Shown one piece after another: positions 35,382 to 45,517 of a stretch of 64,000 nucleotides of DNA (its first letter is position 1; every line of letters starts with the position of its first letter). Under the pieces are notes generated by a model that made no database searches, had not been told where the DNA came from, and was given only the letters and a program-made list of their open reading frames with translations. The DNA is taken from assembly GCF_900109575.1 (NCBI RefSeq), contig NZ_FOAF01000016.1, positions 1-64,000 of the forward strand, in the 5' to 3' direction. A program made the translations under genes and the position numbers. Source of the DNA: Olivibacter domesticus (GTDB lineage Bacteria > Bacteroidota > Bacteroidia > Sphingobacteriales > Sphingobacteriaceae).

Positions 35382-36417
35382 ACAAAACACATTTAGCGGA
35401 TTTGCCAATAAGCTTATTTTTGGTATCGCCTTACTTGCCATGGGCATTGCTGTATTTTACTTTTTGCGCTACATGGCTTATATAAATAGCTATGAAGATA
35501 CCAATGATGCGCAAGTTGAATCCTACATCAATCCGGTATCTGCCCGGGTTGGTGGTTTTATCAACCGCGTTTTTTTTGAGGAGCATCAAAAGATAAAACG
35601 TGGAGATACCTTGCTAGTATTAGACAATCGAGAGTACTTCCAGAAAGTAAAGGAGGCAGAAGCTTTACTGGAGGATACCGAGGCTCAACTTGGCATTCTC
35701 GCCGCAGGTATTAATAGTGCTAAAACGGCTACCTTAGTTACTAAAGATCAAATAAATGCGGCCAAAGCCAAGCTCTGGCAACAAGAGCAAGAGGTTGGAC
35801 GTTTCAAAAACCTGCTGAAAGCGGAAGCCGTAACCATGTCGGATTTTGAGGTGGTGCAAACGAAATATAATGTGTTGCAAAGTGATTATAGTGCAGCAAA
35901 TAATAGCCTGAAAACGAATAATAGTAAGATTTTGGAGCTCGAAGCAAGATACAAATCTTTAGTGGCGGTCAGGAAAAGGGCTGAAGCAATGCTGGATCTC
36001 GCCAAACTTAACTTAAGTTACACAGTAATTACCTCTCCTTACAGCGGGTTTACCGGTAGAAAAGCAATACTGGAGGGGCAACAGATACAGCCTGGACAGC
36101 CCTTGCTTTCGGTGGTGAATAGCAACCTTAAATGGGTGATTGCTAATTTTAAGGAGACACAAGTGGAAGGGATGTTTATGGGACAAGCTGTACAGATCGA
36201 GGCCGATGCTTTCCCAGATGAAAGCTTCCATGGTCGGATTGACGCCATAGCCGCCTCCACAGGTTCCAAATTCTCTTTGTTACCAACGGATAATTCGACA
36301 GGTAATTTTGTCAAGATTGTACAACGTATCCCAGTAAAAATCACTTTTGAAGAAGGTGAGGCAGATAAACTGAAGGCGGGCATGAACGTGAAAGTGATTG
36401 TCAAAAAAAGAGATTAA
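35371..36417 (+). CDS. HlyD/EmrA-type membrane fusion protein
   Basis: 348 aa. One N-terminal membrane helix (about 14-31), then D-A-Q-V-E-S-Y-I-N-P-V-S-A-R-V-G-G-F-I (lipoyl-like barrel), a long coiled-coil hairpin (about 90-210) and the second barrel half with G-Q-P-L-L-S-V-V. It links the MFS pump to the TolC protein through the periplasm. It ends at 36417 and the MFS gene begins at 36419. Confidence 0.9.
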   Translation: MESKQNTFSGFANKLIFGIALLAMGIAVFYFLRYMAYINSYEDTNDAQVESYINPVSARVGGFINRVFFEEHQKIKRGDTLLVLDNREYFQKVKEAEALLEDTEAQLGILAAGINSAKTATLVTKDQINAAKAKLWQQEQEVGRFKNLLKAEAVTMSDFEVVQTKYNVLQSDYSAANNSLKTNNSKILELEARYKSLVAVRKRAEAMLDLAKLNLSYTVITSPYSGFTGRKAILEGQQIQPGQPLLSVVNSNLKWVIANFKETQVEGMFMGQAVQIEADAFPDESFHGRIDAIAASTGSKFSLLPTDNSTGNFVKIVQRIPVKITFEEGEADKLKAGMNVKVIVKKRD

Positions 36418-36418
36418 T

Positions 36419-38011
36419 ATGGGACCGGCTAATTTCTTTAAGGATTGGACATTGACAAGGCTCAACTTGTTAAGAGGGCTTCTGGTTTTAATTATGTTTG
36501 CCGCTATTGCGCAGTTCGCGTCTTTCGCACTGATTCAAGGACATGTGGTAGCTTATTATGGCGCGCAACCAGAGGATGTTTCGTTTGTTTGGTTGATTGC
36601 CTATGTAGGTATATCAATGGCGTTACCTGTGCAGTTTAAAGTGGCTTCTGCTTTTAATGTTAGAACGTATCTTTTAACTTCATTTTTATTAAGCCTGCTC
36701 TTAAATTTGGGGTCCATTTGTACGCACAATTTATGGCTATTCGCTGCACTTCGGTTTTGTACAGGAATAACTACTTGCCTAATTGTTGGACGCACGCTGA
36801 TGTTGCTCTTTACCACCTTGCCTGAAGCAAAGAGAATTTTGGTAGGAACCTCTCTTTTCTTTTCCCTGATTTTGATTGGTGGGCCGCTCGTTAGCTGGGG
36901 AGCCTCTTGGGTGGTGGAGCGGATGGACTGGACGGCATTTTATTATATTCTGATCGGTTTACAAGTGTTGGCCATTGGCCTTATACTACTGGTTTTTAAG
37001 TGGGACACACCTAGCACAACAGCCCCTTCGGCCGACTGGATAGGTGCCTTGCTCTTTGCCGTTGCTGCAGTGGCATTTACCTTTGCGATGATTTATGGAC
37101 CTCGGTATTACTGGTTGGAGGATGGCGCGGTTAAAATAGCGGCAACGGTAACTCTTGTTTTTATCCTATTGTTTATACTACGTCAGTCTGTCGTACCATT
37201 TCCGCTCATTGATTTGTCAGCCTTCAAATATGGCAAATTTATTTTGGGTTTAGTGCTGCTTCTTTTTTTCTACGGAGTGAAGGATAGCCTAAACTTAATT
37301 TACGGATATGCAATTTTGGTAAAGGGTTGGAGTGCGCAAGATGTGGTGAGATCTACCTCCTTCAATGTGGTAGGTGTTATCGTAGCGACCTTGTTCTCTG
37401 TGTTGCTTATTTTACGGAATAAAAGAAATTTGTTGCCATTAATAATAGCCGGCTTTGTGCTACTATTTGTATATAATTTTTACTTTTCTAGTCTGATTTC
37501 CAATGACTTGTCTGCCTTTAACCTGTCGATCCCTATCTTTATGCATGGACTTGCAAGTGGACTGTTATTTGTACCGTTGTGTACCTTTTGCCTTGCGGCT
37601 TTACCTCCGCAAAATATGTTAACTGGTATCGTGATTTGTACCTATGCACGTTTCATTTCTTCCCTGAATTCGATTGCAGGTTTTTTTACCCTTCAGCTCT
37701 TTTTTAATCAGAAACACAAAGATGTTTTTGTAGCAGATCTTAACTTATTTAACCAGCGGTTTGTGGAACGTAAAGGTTTTTTTGACAGTTTTCTCTTGGC
37801 AAAGGGCTATTCGCTTACCGACGCGAGCAGCTTATCGAATATGTTGGTGGCGAAATCGCTGGCGATACAATCGCAGCTGGCTACCACTCGCAGTATTTTT
37901 CTCCTTTTTTCTGTGATGATTGGACTAATGGTCGCTTTTCTACTTATATACCTCCTATGGAGCAAGATACATTGGTTGCTTACACAACCCTTCTTTTCCG
38001 GGAAAAAGTAA
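36419..38011 (+). CDS. MFS drug efflux transporter (DHA2/EmrB-like)
   Basis: 530 aa from the ATG at 36419, two nt after the previous stop; an ATG at 36398 would overlap it. About 14 hydrophobic helices are seen, as in the DHA2 family. A-L-R-F-C-T-G-I-T-T-C-L-I-V-G-R-T-L corresponds to the helix 4 region. Proton-driven export of drugs or toxic compounds with the HlyD and TolC partners. The third gene of the operon; the next gene follows after 114 nt. Confidence 0.88.
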   Translation: MGPANFFKDWTLTRLNLLRGLLVLIMFAAIAQFASFALIQGHVVAYYGAQPEDVSFVWLIAYVGISMALPVQFKVASAFNVRTYLLTSFLLSLLLNLGSICTHNLWLFAALRFCTGITTCLIVGRTLMLLFTTLPEAKRILVGTSLFFSLILIGGPLVSWGASWVVERMDWTAFYYILIGLQVLAIGLILLVFKWDTPSTTAPSADWIGALLFAVAAVAFTFAMIYGPRYYWLEDGAVKIAATVTLVFILLFILRQSVVPFPLIDLSAFKYGKFILGLVLLLFFYGVKDSLNLIYGYAILVKGWSAQDVVRSTSFNVVGVIVATLFSVLLILRNKRNLLPLIIAGFVLLFVYNFYFSSLISNDLSAFNLSIPIFMHGLASGLLFVPLCTFCLAALPPQNMLTGIVICTYARFISSLNSIAGFFTLQLFFNQKHKDVFVADLNLFNQRFVERKGFFDSFLLAKGYSLTDASSLSNMLVAKSLAIQSQLATTRSIFLLFSVMIGLMVAFLLIYLLWSKIHWLLTQPFFSGKK

Positions 38012-38125
38012 ATGGGGTGGTGGTTATAATGGTTTGGACGTTGGGACAAAGTTAAATTGGCCTTTGAAACAAAACAGCATGGTGTTTTATTATTGAGTTT
38101 TGTACTAAACAATTGAATATAGAAA

Positions 38126-39079
38126 ATGGGAAATCAAACAGTATTGGTAACAGGTGGGACAGGTTTTGTTGCTATACATACGCTGTTACAGTTGCTGCAA
38201 CAAGGTTATCAGGTCAGAACGACACTTCGATCGTTGGCCAGAAAAAGTGATGTTATTGGCGCCTTGAGAAGTGGAGGGATCAATAACTTCGAGAAATTGT
38301 CTTTTTATAAAGCAGACTTAAACGACGATGGAGGATGGAAAGATGCAGTAGCAGGTTGCGATTATGTGTTACATATGGCTTCGCCTTTCCCTGCCAAAGA
38401 GCCTGAAGATGAAAATGAACTAATTATACCGGCAAGAGATGGCGCGTTGCGGGTATTGAAGGCGGCTCGGGATGCGGGCGTGAAGCGGGTGGTGTTGACC
38501 TCCTCTTTCGCAGCGATCGGTTATAGTTTAGATACTAAAAATCACGTGTTCACCGAAGAGGATTGGACCGACCCGAACATCGTAATTCCGCCATATATCA
38601 AATCAAAGACGGTGGCCGAAAGAGCGGCATGGGCTTTTATCGAAAACGAAGGGGGCGATCTGGAGCTCACAGTAATTAACCCGGTTGGCATCTTCGGTCC
38701 GATATTAGGGGGTATTTCTTCGGCGTCGGTAAACGTGGTGATTAAGGGGGTTATTAATGGAACGACCAATCAGAGCCCTCCGTTTACGATGGGAGTGGTA
38801 GATGTGCGTGATGTGTCGGATATCCATATTAAAGCCATGTTGCATCCTAATGCCAAAGGAGAGCGCTTCCTAGCAACATCTGATGGTATTATGAGCTTTT
38901 ATGATGTGGCACAACTGATAAAAAAAGAACGTGCACACCTCGCTGCTAATATTGCTGCTATGACTAATACTGATAAGGCTTTTTACAGAACGTTAAGCAA
39001 TCAAAAGGCTAGATCTGTTTTAGGCTGGCAGCCGCGTACAAAAGAAGAAGCCATACTTGCCAGTGTGGATACTTTGTAA
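38126..39079 (+). CDS. Extended SDR (dihydroflavonol reductase-like)
   Basis: 317 aa. T-G-G-T-G-F-V-A at the N-terminus (the last residue of the usual TGxxGxxG is Ala), R-T-T-L-R-S (NADP preference), V-L-T-S-S-F-A-A-I-G and Y-I-K-S-K-T-V-A-E (Y-x3-K). N-P-V-G-I-F-G-P is the typical DFR/CCR segment. These enzymes reduce aldehydes and ketones of diverse origin. The glycine-to-alanine change in the third position of the motif may weaken cofactor binding. Confidence 0.87.
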   Translation: MGNQTVLVTGGTGFVAIHTLLQLLQQGYQVRTTLRSLARKSDVIGALRSGGINNFEKLSFYKADLNDDGGWKDAVAGCDYVLHMASPFPAKEPEDENELIIPARDGALRVLKAARDAGVKRVVLTSSFAAIGYSLDTKNHVFTEEDWTDPNIVIPPYIKSKTVAERAAWAFIENEGGDLELTVINPVGIFGPILGGISSASVNVVIKGVINGTTNQSPPFTMGVVDVRDVSDIHIKAMLHPNAKGERFLATSDGIMSFYDVAQLIKKERAHLAANIAAMTNTDKAFYRTLSNQKARSVLGWQPRTKEEAILASVDTL

Positions 39080-39093
39080 TTGTCGGTATGTTT

Positions 39094-39119
39094 ACAGAAC
39101 CTAGTAACCTGGGTTCTGT
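39094..39119. terminator. Hairpin between convergent genes
   Basis: ACAGAACC (39094-39101) pairs with GGTTCTGT (39112-39119). It overlaps the stop codon of the SusD gene and lies 15 nt past the SDR stop, so it could serve both transcripts. No strong T-run is present on either side. Confidence 0.4.
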
Positions 39120-40912
39120 ACTATTTTATTATTGGCAGCAATAACTGTGTAGGGAATCGGGTTCATGTACATCTTCCGCAAAAATACATGGGGATGATTG
39201 CTCAGCGGAAGCCGCTCATAGACCCATTGACCTGAGTTATCACTTGGTTTATTGTTCTGAATTTTCATGCCGTGTAAAGGCCTATTCATTACATCGAAGG
39301 CAATGCGCCAGCGAATCAGATCATAAAAACGCTTATTCTCAAAGCAGAGTTCTACGCGTCGTTCGTTTCGAATCAATTCACGCATTTGATCTTGCGTGAG
39401 TGTTCTGCCACCGTAGGCTTCCTCAATATTCGGCAGGCCCCTTTTCATTCGGAGCTCATTTATGACTGGGTAGACTTCGTTCGGGCCATAAGCTTCATTT
39501 TGCGCTTCGGCAAAGTTCAACAGCACCTCGGCGTACCGAATAAAAACATAGTTAATACCATAGCTCGACGCTGCCGGCTCATGATCAGGATCCATGCGTT
39601 TTTTAAAATAGTAACCCGTTCGAGTTACATCCGACTGTGCCAGTTCAATTTCGTTAAGGGAAGGATTCACCCGATCGATGCGTGTATAAATCGTGTCGGT
39701 TCGGCTCATCCAGTTCATTTTATAAGGTGCACCATCGTACACGATAAAGTCATAAAATCTTGGCTCTCGATTGATATATGGCTGCGTGGGATCGTAACCA
39801 GACCGCGGGTCATCTATTGGCAGGCCATTAGCCATTTTGAATACATCAACGAGTTCTTGCGTAGGACAAAAGTTTCCCCAGGTATAATATTTGCCGAGTA
39901 TATAGGTAGGTCCTCCTTTCTGTGCAAAGTCGCTTTCTAAATTCGGTACATTGGCTTTTAGTTGCCTATCCCAGATGATTTCCGAATTGTATTCGGTAGC
40001 TTCCGACCAAAATAAGCTCATATTATCGAACAATTTATAGGTACCGCTGTATAGATTAATGAATTTTCGGTTAGTTTCTGCTGCAATTTCCCAACGGTGC
40101 TGATCGAAATTACCAAATCCCACCAATGTCGTTTGCTCCGGAGTGGCGCCTGTTCCTTCGGCGGCAGCAGGAATGCTGTTGTTAAAACCAGGACTTGCTG
40201 CATATAATTCAATCCAGCCAGCCAAGGCCAGCGCGGCTCCCAGTGTAGCCCTTCCAGCATCGCCATCGCCGTTGTTATACTTAACAGCCAAATGGCCGTT
40301 ATCAACAATGCTTTTTAACTCACTGACGATAAAATCGAAAGTTTCCTCAAAGGTGCCCCGTTTTTGATAAAGCAATTCGTCAGGCATCTCTTTACGGTCC
40401 AATGGTTCACGAAGCAGTACCAGTCCGCCGGTGTGCTGCCATAGGCTCGCATAGAAAAAAGCCCTTAAAAAACGCACTTCGTCGCGTCTTTTATTATACC
40501 AAGTTGCAGCATAATTATTCTTGTTAAGCTCAGTTTGTTGCAGAAACTCATTACAGCGACGTACTTTGTTGTAGGTGTACACCCAGCCTGTGAAATCGTT
40601 AGCGACAGCATCTTGAACCATCGGATAGCCATCCTCAATTTCGGGTGTTACAATACCTTGTTTCCATTGCCATGAAAGCCAGTAAGGCCCGCCATCGTTA
40701 TCGTCGGTGTAATTATCCAACGGATCCGGCGTATTCGGCCTGCTTAGCTGGTTGTAGATGCCATTCAAATAAACATCTGCATTCGCTTCGTTGGCCCACT
40801 GTGTTTGCTCGGTAAGTGTGTTTGTTGAAGTTGTATCCAAAAACTTCTCACACGAAATATGTAAGCTTGTTGAGGCAATTATTACCAAAAGAATAAATGG
40901 ATTGCTTTTCAT
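39101..40912 (-). CDS. SusD/RagB-family glycan- or peptide-binding lipoprotein
   Basis: 603 aa from the ATG at 40912, chosen because it places the lipobox L-H-I-S-C near residue 20; the frame is open to 40936. The N-terminal tetratricopeptide-like helices and the C-terminal R-x-x-E-L-C-F-E-N-K-R-F-Y-D-L-I-R-W segment are diagnostic. It is a surface-exposed partner of the SusC transporter. The gap to the SusC gene is 10 nt. No enzyme gene follows, which is unusual for a polysaccharide locus. Confidence 0.93.
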   Translation of the reverse strand: MKSNPFILLVIIASTSLHISCEKFLDTTSTNTLTEQTQWANEANADVYLNGIYNQLSRPNTPDPLDNYTDDNDGGPYWLSWQWKQGIVTPEIEDGYPMVQDAVANDFTGWVYTYNKVRRCNEFLQQTELNKNNYAATWYNKRRDEVRFLRAFFYASLWQHTGGLVLLREPLDRKEMPDELLYQKRGTFEETFDFIVSELKSIVDNGHLAVKYNNGDGDAGRATLGAALALAGWIELYAASPGFNNSIPAAAEGTGATPEQTTLVGFGNFDQHRWEIAAETNRKFINLYSGTYKLFDNMSLFWSEATEYNSEIIWDRQLKANVPNLESDFAQKGGPTYILGKYYTWGNFCPTQELVDVFKMANGLPIDDPRSGYDPTQPYINREPRFYDFIVYDGAPYKMNWMSRTDTIYTRIDRVNPSLNEIELAQSDVTRTGYYFKKRMDPDHEPAASSYGINYVFIRYAEVLLNFAEAQNEAYGPNEVYPVINELRMKRGLPNIEEAYGGRTLTQDQMRELIRNERRVELCFENKRFYDLIRWRIAFDVMNRPLHGMKIQNNKPSDNSGQWVYERLPLSNHPHVFLRKMYMNPIPYTVIAANNKIVQNPGY

Positions 40913-40922
40913 AATCTTTGAT

Positions 40923-43900
40923 CTAAAAGGAGACATTCATGCCGAAAGTGTACGTTTTTTGAAGAGGGTATGACTCCTCGCGTAATTCGTAGTTAATTTC
41001 AGGATCCATAAAACCCAAACCACTCCAGGTAAAGACATTGTCGCCCGAGAGGTAAAACCGAAGAACTGAAATACCGGCTTTCTGGCTGAGCTTACTTGGT
41101 AGTGTATAGCCAATAACGAGATTTTTTAATCGTAAGTAATTGGTGTTCCGCATCCAGAACGAACTGGAGTAAGGTCCAAATCCATTTGCATATTGCAGAT
41201 TCGTTGTGTTTTTCTGAGCGGGTGCTTGGGTGATGCGTGGATAGATAGCATCTTGCCTGTCGGGCCGCCAATAATTATTAAAATACTCGTAAGATACATT
41301 TGCATTATTTAATCTAAAAGGTATTGTTTGATATCCTTGGATATTGATGCTGGCTTGTGCGGCACCTTGGAAAAATGCGCTGAAATCAATTCCTTTTAGC
41401 GTTGCCCCTAGGGTAAAGCCATAGGTAATACGAGGATAAGGAGCATAGCCGGAAACTGTTTCATCCCACGAATCTATTTTACCATCTGGCTCACCGTTTG
41501 GGCCATTTAAATCGGTATATTTTACGTCACCGGGATATAAGGAGGCTCCGAATTGATTGATGTGATAGCCATCGTTGGCATCTATTTTGCCGTCGCCATT
41601 TACATCGTCGGCCGTTGAGAACAATCCTAATGCTTGGTAACCAAAAGGTGTAAGCCAGGGTCTGCCAGTGCGGCGTCTATTGATGCTGTTGTAGGTGTCA
41701 AGCGATTCATAAATTTGATCCATTCTGTTTTTAGCATAACTGAAGTTTGCATTAAGTTGTAATGCAAGGCCGTTGGCAAATTGATACTTGCTCCCGACTT
41801 CAAATTCTACGCCGCGGTTTGTCATGATTCCGGCATTTTCTTCGGCAAGGCCGAGGCCGTATTCGACTGGAACAGTAACATTTGGTGAAAGCAGCATGCC
41901 ACTACGCTTCTGTTGGAATATATCTGCTGTTACTGAAATTAAACCATTTAAAAATGTGGCATCGAAACCAATATTGCTATTTCTGCTCACCTCCCAGGTA
42001 ATATTGGGATTTGGCTCGAGGTTCATGACCGAACCTTGCACAATGCTGTTGCCGAAGAGGTAAGCATTGCTTATAAGATTGTAGGCAGATAGGTATTGGA
42101 AAGCGTTTGAGGTTAGGTTGCCCGCTTTCCCCCAAGAACCACGGACCTTTAAATCGTTTAACCAAGTAATGCTGTTTTTTAGAAAGCCTTCTTCAGATAT
42201 TCGCCAACCGGCCGAGAAAGCGGGAAAAAAGGCCCAGCGGCGTTCCGGTGCAAAAAAAGAATGACCATCGTACCGCCCCGAGGCTTCCAATAAATATTTT
42301 TGACTGTAAGCGTAGGTAAAGCGATATACCAAGCCTGTTTGCGTTGTTCGTGAACTGGAGCCTCCATTGTCAAATTCAACTTTGTCTGAAGGACCTAAAT
42401 TCAACTCATCGAGATCTAGTTCAAAGCCTCTGCGTGAAGCCATTATCCATCGATTTCTGATGTCGCGCGCCTCAAACACGGCTAAACCGCTTACTTCATG
42501 CTTTCCAAACGCTCGATGGTAGTTTAAATAAAATTGACCAGTGTACCGGTCATTTTTATCGTCTTGTTGTCGTAAGGAGGTTATCTCTTGGCCATTCACC
42601 GTGCGGGTAAAACTGTAGGGGGCTGTGTCGGTATTAAGTATATAATAGTAGTAAGGTTTGGTCCATGTTTTTCTGTATAGAAAATTAGGGTCGTAGCCTA
42701 AAACGGCTTTTGCAGTCAGGCCCTCGATAAAAGGAAGTTTTTGTTCCAGTCCAACGCTTAATAACAAGGTGTTGTTATTGAAACGGTCATAAGATCCGCT
42801 GTTCAATTCTCCTAATGGGCTTTTGCCGCTCGATTCACCCCAAAGGCCATTGTTGTAGTACAGACTTTGTGTAGGAATGTAACTAATTCCTATAGGAGCC
42901 GGGCCAGCATTTCTATTTTCTACTGTCCCGTTCATCGACAGAAATAACCGCGTGTATTTTAGCAGCTGTAAATCGATTTTGCTGTTTATGCTGTAGCGCT
43001 TATAGTAAAGATTGTCGTATATTCCCTTTTGGTCAAAATAACCCATTCCTACATAATAGTTGGTTTGGGCAGTGCCGCCACTTATTTGTGCGCTGTAACT
43101 TTGGATAGCTGTGTTAAGATTGACCATTTCGTCAACGTAATTGCTATTAGGATAGACATTAGGATTAGCTGCATGCAACTGCGGATAATCGGCAATGAGT
43201 TGTTCGGAAAATGGGAGAGCGCCTCCTGCGGGAACCTGGTTACTATTATCGTTTAAGTAAGCCTCATTTCGAAGTTTCATGTAGTTTTCGGCATTAAGCA
43301 TATTGGGGATAACCGTTGGCCGCTGTATTCCAAAGTATGAATTCAACGTTACTTTTGCTTTTCCCTCCTTACCACTTTTGGTCGTGATCAGAATGACACC
43401 ATTAGCGCCACCAAGTCCATAAGGGGCAATGGCCGCAGCGTCTTTTAAAATGCTTACCGACTCAATGTCGTTGTTATTGACTTGGTTTATATTATTGCGA
43501 ATTATACCATCGATGACAATCAATGGACTTTTATTACCGGTTGTTCCGACCCCTCTTATGTAAATGGTTGGGTTGTCTTCTCCGGGCTTACCGCTGATGG
43601 GACGTATGCTTACTCCGCTTAGCCGCCCAGCCATGGTATTGGAAATGTTGGCCGTACTGGATTTATTCAATTCGGCACCGGGAATATGACTGACGGACGC
43701 TAGCTTAACGCTTTTTTTTTGCTCGCCGTAGGCAACAACGATAATTTCGTCTAAACTTTGGATATTCTCATTTAGGATAATTGTTAGCGGTGTGCGACCT
43801 TCAAAATTGATTTCCTTAGGTAAGTAGCCGACATATGATACGCGTAAAATACCCTTTGAAGGAGCCTTTAAAAAAAAACGACCCTGTTCATCTGTTGATG

Positions 43901-44396
43901 TTGTTATGGAGGAGGTCTTTAAGAATATACTTGCTCCGGTAATACGGTTTCCAAGTGTATCTTGCACCCAACCTGTGATGATTTCATCATTGCTGAGGGA
44001 CGATGATGGCGGTTGATTGAGCAGGGTTTCTCGCTCCGGATTGTTGTCGGTTATAATAATGTGCTTTTTTTGGATGATATACTTTAATTTAGTTTGTTTT
44101 CTGAGCTCCTCAAGCACTTGATAAATGGTAGCATCTTTTTTTTCAATAGTGACTCTGATGTTTACATTAATATCTGCTGATTGATAAAAAAAGAGAAACT
44201 CCGATTGTTTTTCAATCTCACGCAAAACTCTTTCAAGCTGTGTAGCTTTAAATGATAAATTAAGGCTTTTTGTTTGTGCATATTCGTTCGCTTCCCGCGC
44301 TCTGGATGGTGAGATTATGCCAAGTAACGCAATGATAAAAAAGATGCGCGTACAACGCACTTGAAGAAAACGCAAGGGGACAGGCGATTTATGCAT
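40923..44396 (-). CDS. SusC/RagA TonB-dependent transporter with STN domain
   Basis: 1157 aa. A signal peptide (about 1-34) is followed by an STN domain (about 45-120), which in FecA-type transporters signals to FecR, then a CarboxypepD-like fold, the plug (D-E-I-I-V-V-A-Y-G, then N-P-T-I-Y-I-R-G-V-G and G-V-I-L-I-T-T-K-S-G) and a 22-strand barrel ending in a C-terminal aromatic F. An EF-hand-like D-V-N-G-D-G-K-I-D-A-N-D segment lies near residue 930. Imports an unknown substrate with the SusD partner, powered by TonB. Gap to the FecR gene is 80 nt. Confidence 0.95.
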   Translation of the reverse strand: MHKSPVPLRFLQVRCTRIFFIIALLGIISPSRAREANEYAQTKSLNLSFKATQLERVLREIEKQSEFLFFYQSADINVNIRVTIEKKDATIYQVLEELRKQTKLKYIIQKKHIIITDNNPERETLLNQPPSSSLSNDEIITGWVQDTLGNRITGASIFLKTSSITTSTDEQGRFFLKAPSKGILRVSYVGYLPKEINFEGRTPLTIILNENIQSLDEIIVVAYGEQKKSVKLASVSHIPGAELNKSSTANISNTMAGRLSGVSIRPISGKPGEDNPTIYIRGVGTTGNKSPLIVIDGIIRNNINQVNNNDIESVSILKDAAAIAPYGLGGANGVILITTKSGKEGKAKVTLNSYFGIQRPTVIPNMLNAENYMKLRNEAYLNDNSNQVPAGGALPFSEQLIADYPQLHAANPNVYPNSNYVDEMVNLNTAIQSYSAQISGGTAQTNYYVGMGYFDQKGIYDNLYYKRYSINSKIDLQLLKYTRLFLSMNGTVENRNAGPAPIGISYIPTQSLYYNNGLWGESSGKSPLGELNSGSYDRFNNNTLLLSVGLEQKLPFIEGLTAKAVLGYDPNFLYRKTWTKPYYYYILNTDTAPYSFTRTVNGQEITSLRQQDDKNDRYTGQFYLNYHRAFGKHEVSGLAVFEARDIRNRWIMASRRGFELDLDELNLGPSDKVEFDNGGSSSRTTQTGLVYRFTYAYSQKYLLEASGRYDGHSFFAPERRWAFFPAFSAGWRISEEGFLKNSITWLNDLKVRGSWGKAGNLTSNAFQYLSAYNLISNAYLFGNSIVQGSVMNLEPNPNITWEVSRNSNIGFDATFLNGLISVTADIFQQKRSGMLLSPNVTVPVEYGLGLAEENAGIMTNRGVEFEVGSKYQFANGLALQLNANFSYAKNRMDQIYESLDTYNSINRRRTGRPWLTPFGYQALGLFSTADDVNGDGKIDANDGYHINQFGASLYPGDVKYTDLNGPNGEPDGKIDSWDETVSGYAPYPRITYGFTLGATLKGIDFSAFFQGAAQASINIQGYQTIPFRLNNANVSYEYFNNYWRPDRQDAIYPRITQAPAQKNTTNLQYANGFGPYSSSFWMRNTNYLRLKNLVIGYTLPSKLSQKAGISVLRFYLSGDNVFTWSGLGFMDPEINYELREESYPLQKTYTFGMNVSF

Positions 44397-44476
44397 AAAT
44401 TAATCGGTTATCTAAAATTGGCTACAGAAAGGAACGTCTTGCTATTTTTTTATTTTCTGCTATGAAAGTACGCTAT

Positions 44477-45445
44477 TCATTCGATTGTTATCTTATTATC
44501 TGTAAAAGTGTATTTTATTGGAATGGATATATTAATGATGTCTAATATATCGGTAATAGATTGCTCTTTTCTAAAAGTACCTGTGAATTTCTTTTTATCC
44601 AATGCCTGATTTTCTAGATTGAAGCTAAATCCGTAGATATGTGCCAATCTCCCTAAAATTTCGCTTAAGGTTTTGTCTTCAAAGTAGTAGTAACCTTCAA
44701 TCCATGATGCAAATCGCTTGGAATCAACCCTCTGTATGGTCTGCGATTTTGTTCTTCGGTTGTAAATCAATTGCTCATTTGCTTTCAAAACCATTTTTTT
44801 ACGAATCCCTTTGGTAGCCATGCTAATGGCACCTTCTAAAAGCGTTGTGGTATAGTACGCATCGTTCGGATAGGCTTGTATATTAAATTTAGTGCCTAAG
44901 ACTTGTATGTTTTGCAGCTTTGTTTTTACCGTAAAAGGTTTCTTTTCATTTTGTGAAACATCGAATAGGGCCTCTCCCTCTAAATGGACGATACGCTGTT
45001 CTTTGTTAAAGTCGGCAGACAAAGAAAAGGTACTGTTGGGACCTAACATAACGCTGGTTCCATCGGGAAGTAAAAGCAGATCGGCTTTCGTGCTATCACC
45101 TGTGACATAAACTGATGAAGAAGTGTTGTCTGGCTCGGAAAAAAACAAAAGGTAACTTATAGTGCCTAATACAAATAATACAACGGCCGCTGCATATTTT
45201 AGAAATGGATAGCTAGGCGATCTTCTTGCTAACGTGTTTCTTTTTTTAATAAGCAGACGTTCCCAACTTGCTTCGATATCGATTTCCTTACTCTTAATGC
45301 CGGCGTCTTTTAAGAGTTTGTATTCAAAAAATAATTGTTTATTTTGGTCGCTAGCATTTACCCATTCATAAAATGTCCGTTCCGCCTCGGTACTTAATGT
45401 GTCGTGATGGTATTGTTCGAACAATTCATATGGAGTTTCATTCAT
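44477..45445 (-). CDS. FecR-family anti-sigma factor
   Basis: 322 aa. A cytoplasmic N-terminal domain (1-80) binds the sigma factor. One membrane helix lies near 82-105, and the periplasmic FecR domain shows L-L-P-D-G-T-S-V-M-L-G-P-N-S, V-H-L-E-G-E-A-L-F-D-V and F-T-V-K-T-K-L-Q-N-I-Q-V-L-G-T-K-F-N. The STN domain of the adjacent SusC should contact it. It lies 72 nt downstream of the cognate sigma gene. Confidence 0.93.
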   Translation of the reverse strand: MNETPYELFEQYHHDTLSTEAERTFYEWVNASDQNKQLFFEYKLLKDAGIKSKEIDIEASWERLLIKKRNTLARRSPSYPFLKYAAAVVLFVLGTISYLLFFSEPDNTSSSVYVTGDSTKADLLLLPDGTSVMLGPNSTFSLSADFNKEQRIVHLEGEALFDVSQNEKKPFTVKTKLQNIQVLGTKFNIQAYPNDAYYTTTLLEGAISMATKGIRKKMVLKANEQLIYNRRTKSQTIQRVDSKRFASWIEGYYYFEDKTLSEILGRLAHIYGFSFNLENQALDKKKFTGTFRKEQSITDILDIINISIPIKYTFTDNKITIE

Positions 45446-45517
45446 ATTTTTTCCTGTTTAAGCTGTAACGAACAGGTTTTAAAAACTACTCACTAAAAAT
45501 GTTAATTTTTAAAACTT

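Noticed and set aside
39386-39940. 184-codon frame antisense to the SusD gene
   Set aside because: Shadow of the SusD gene, with no independent support.
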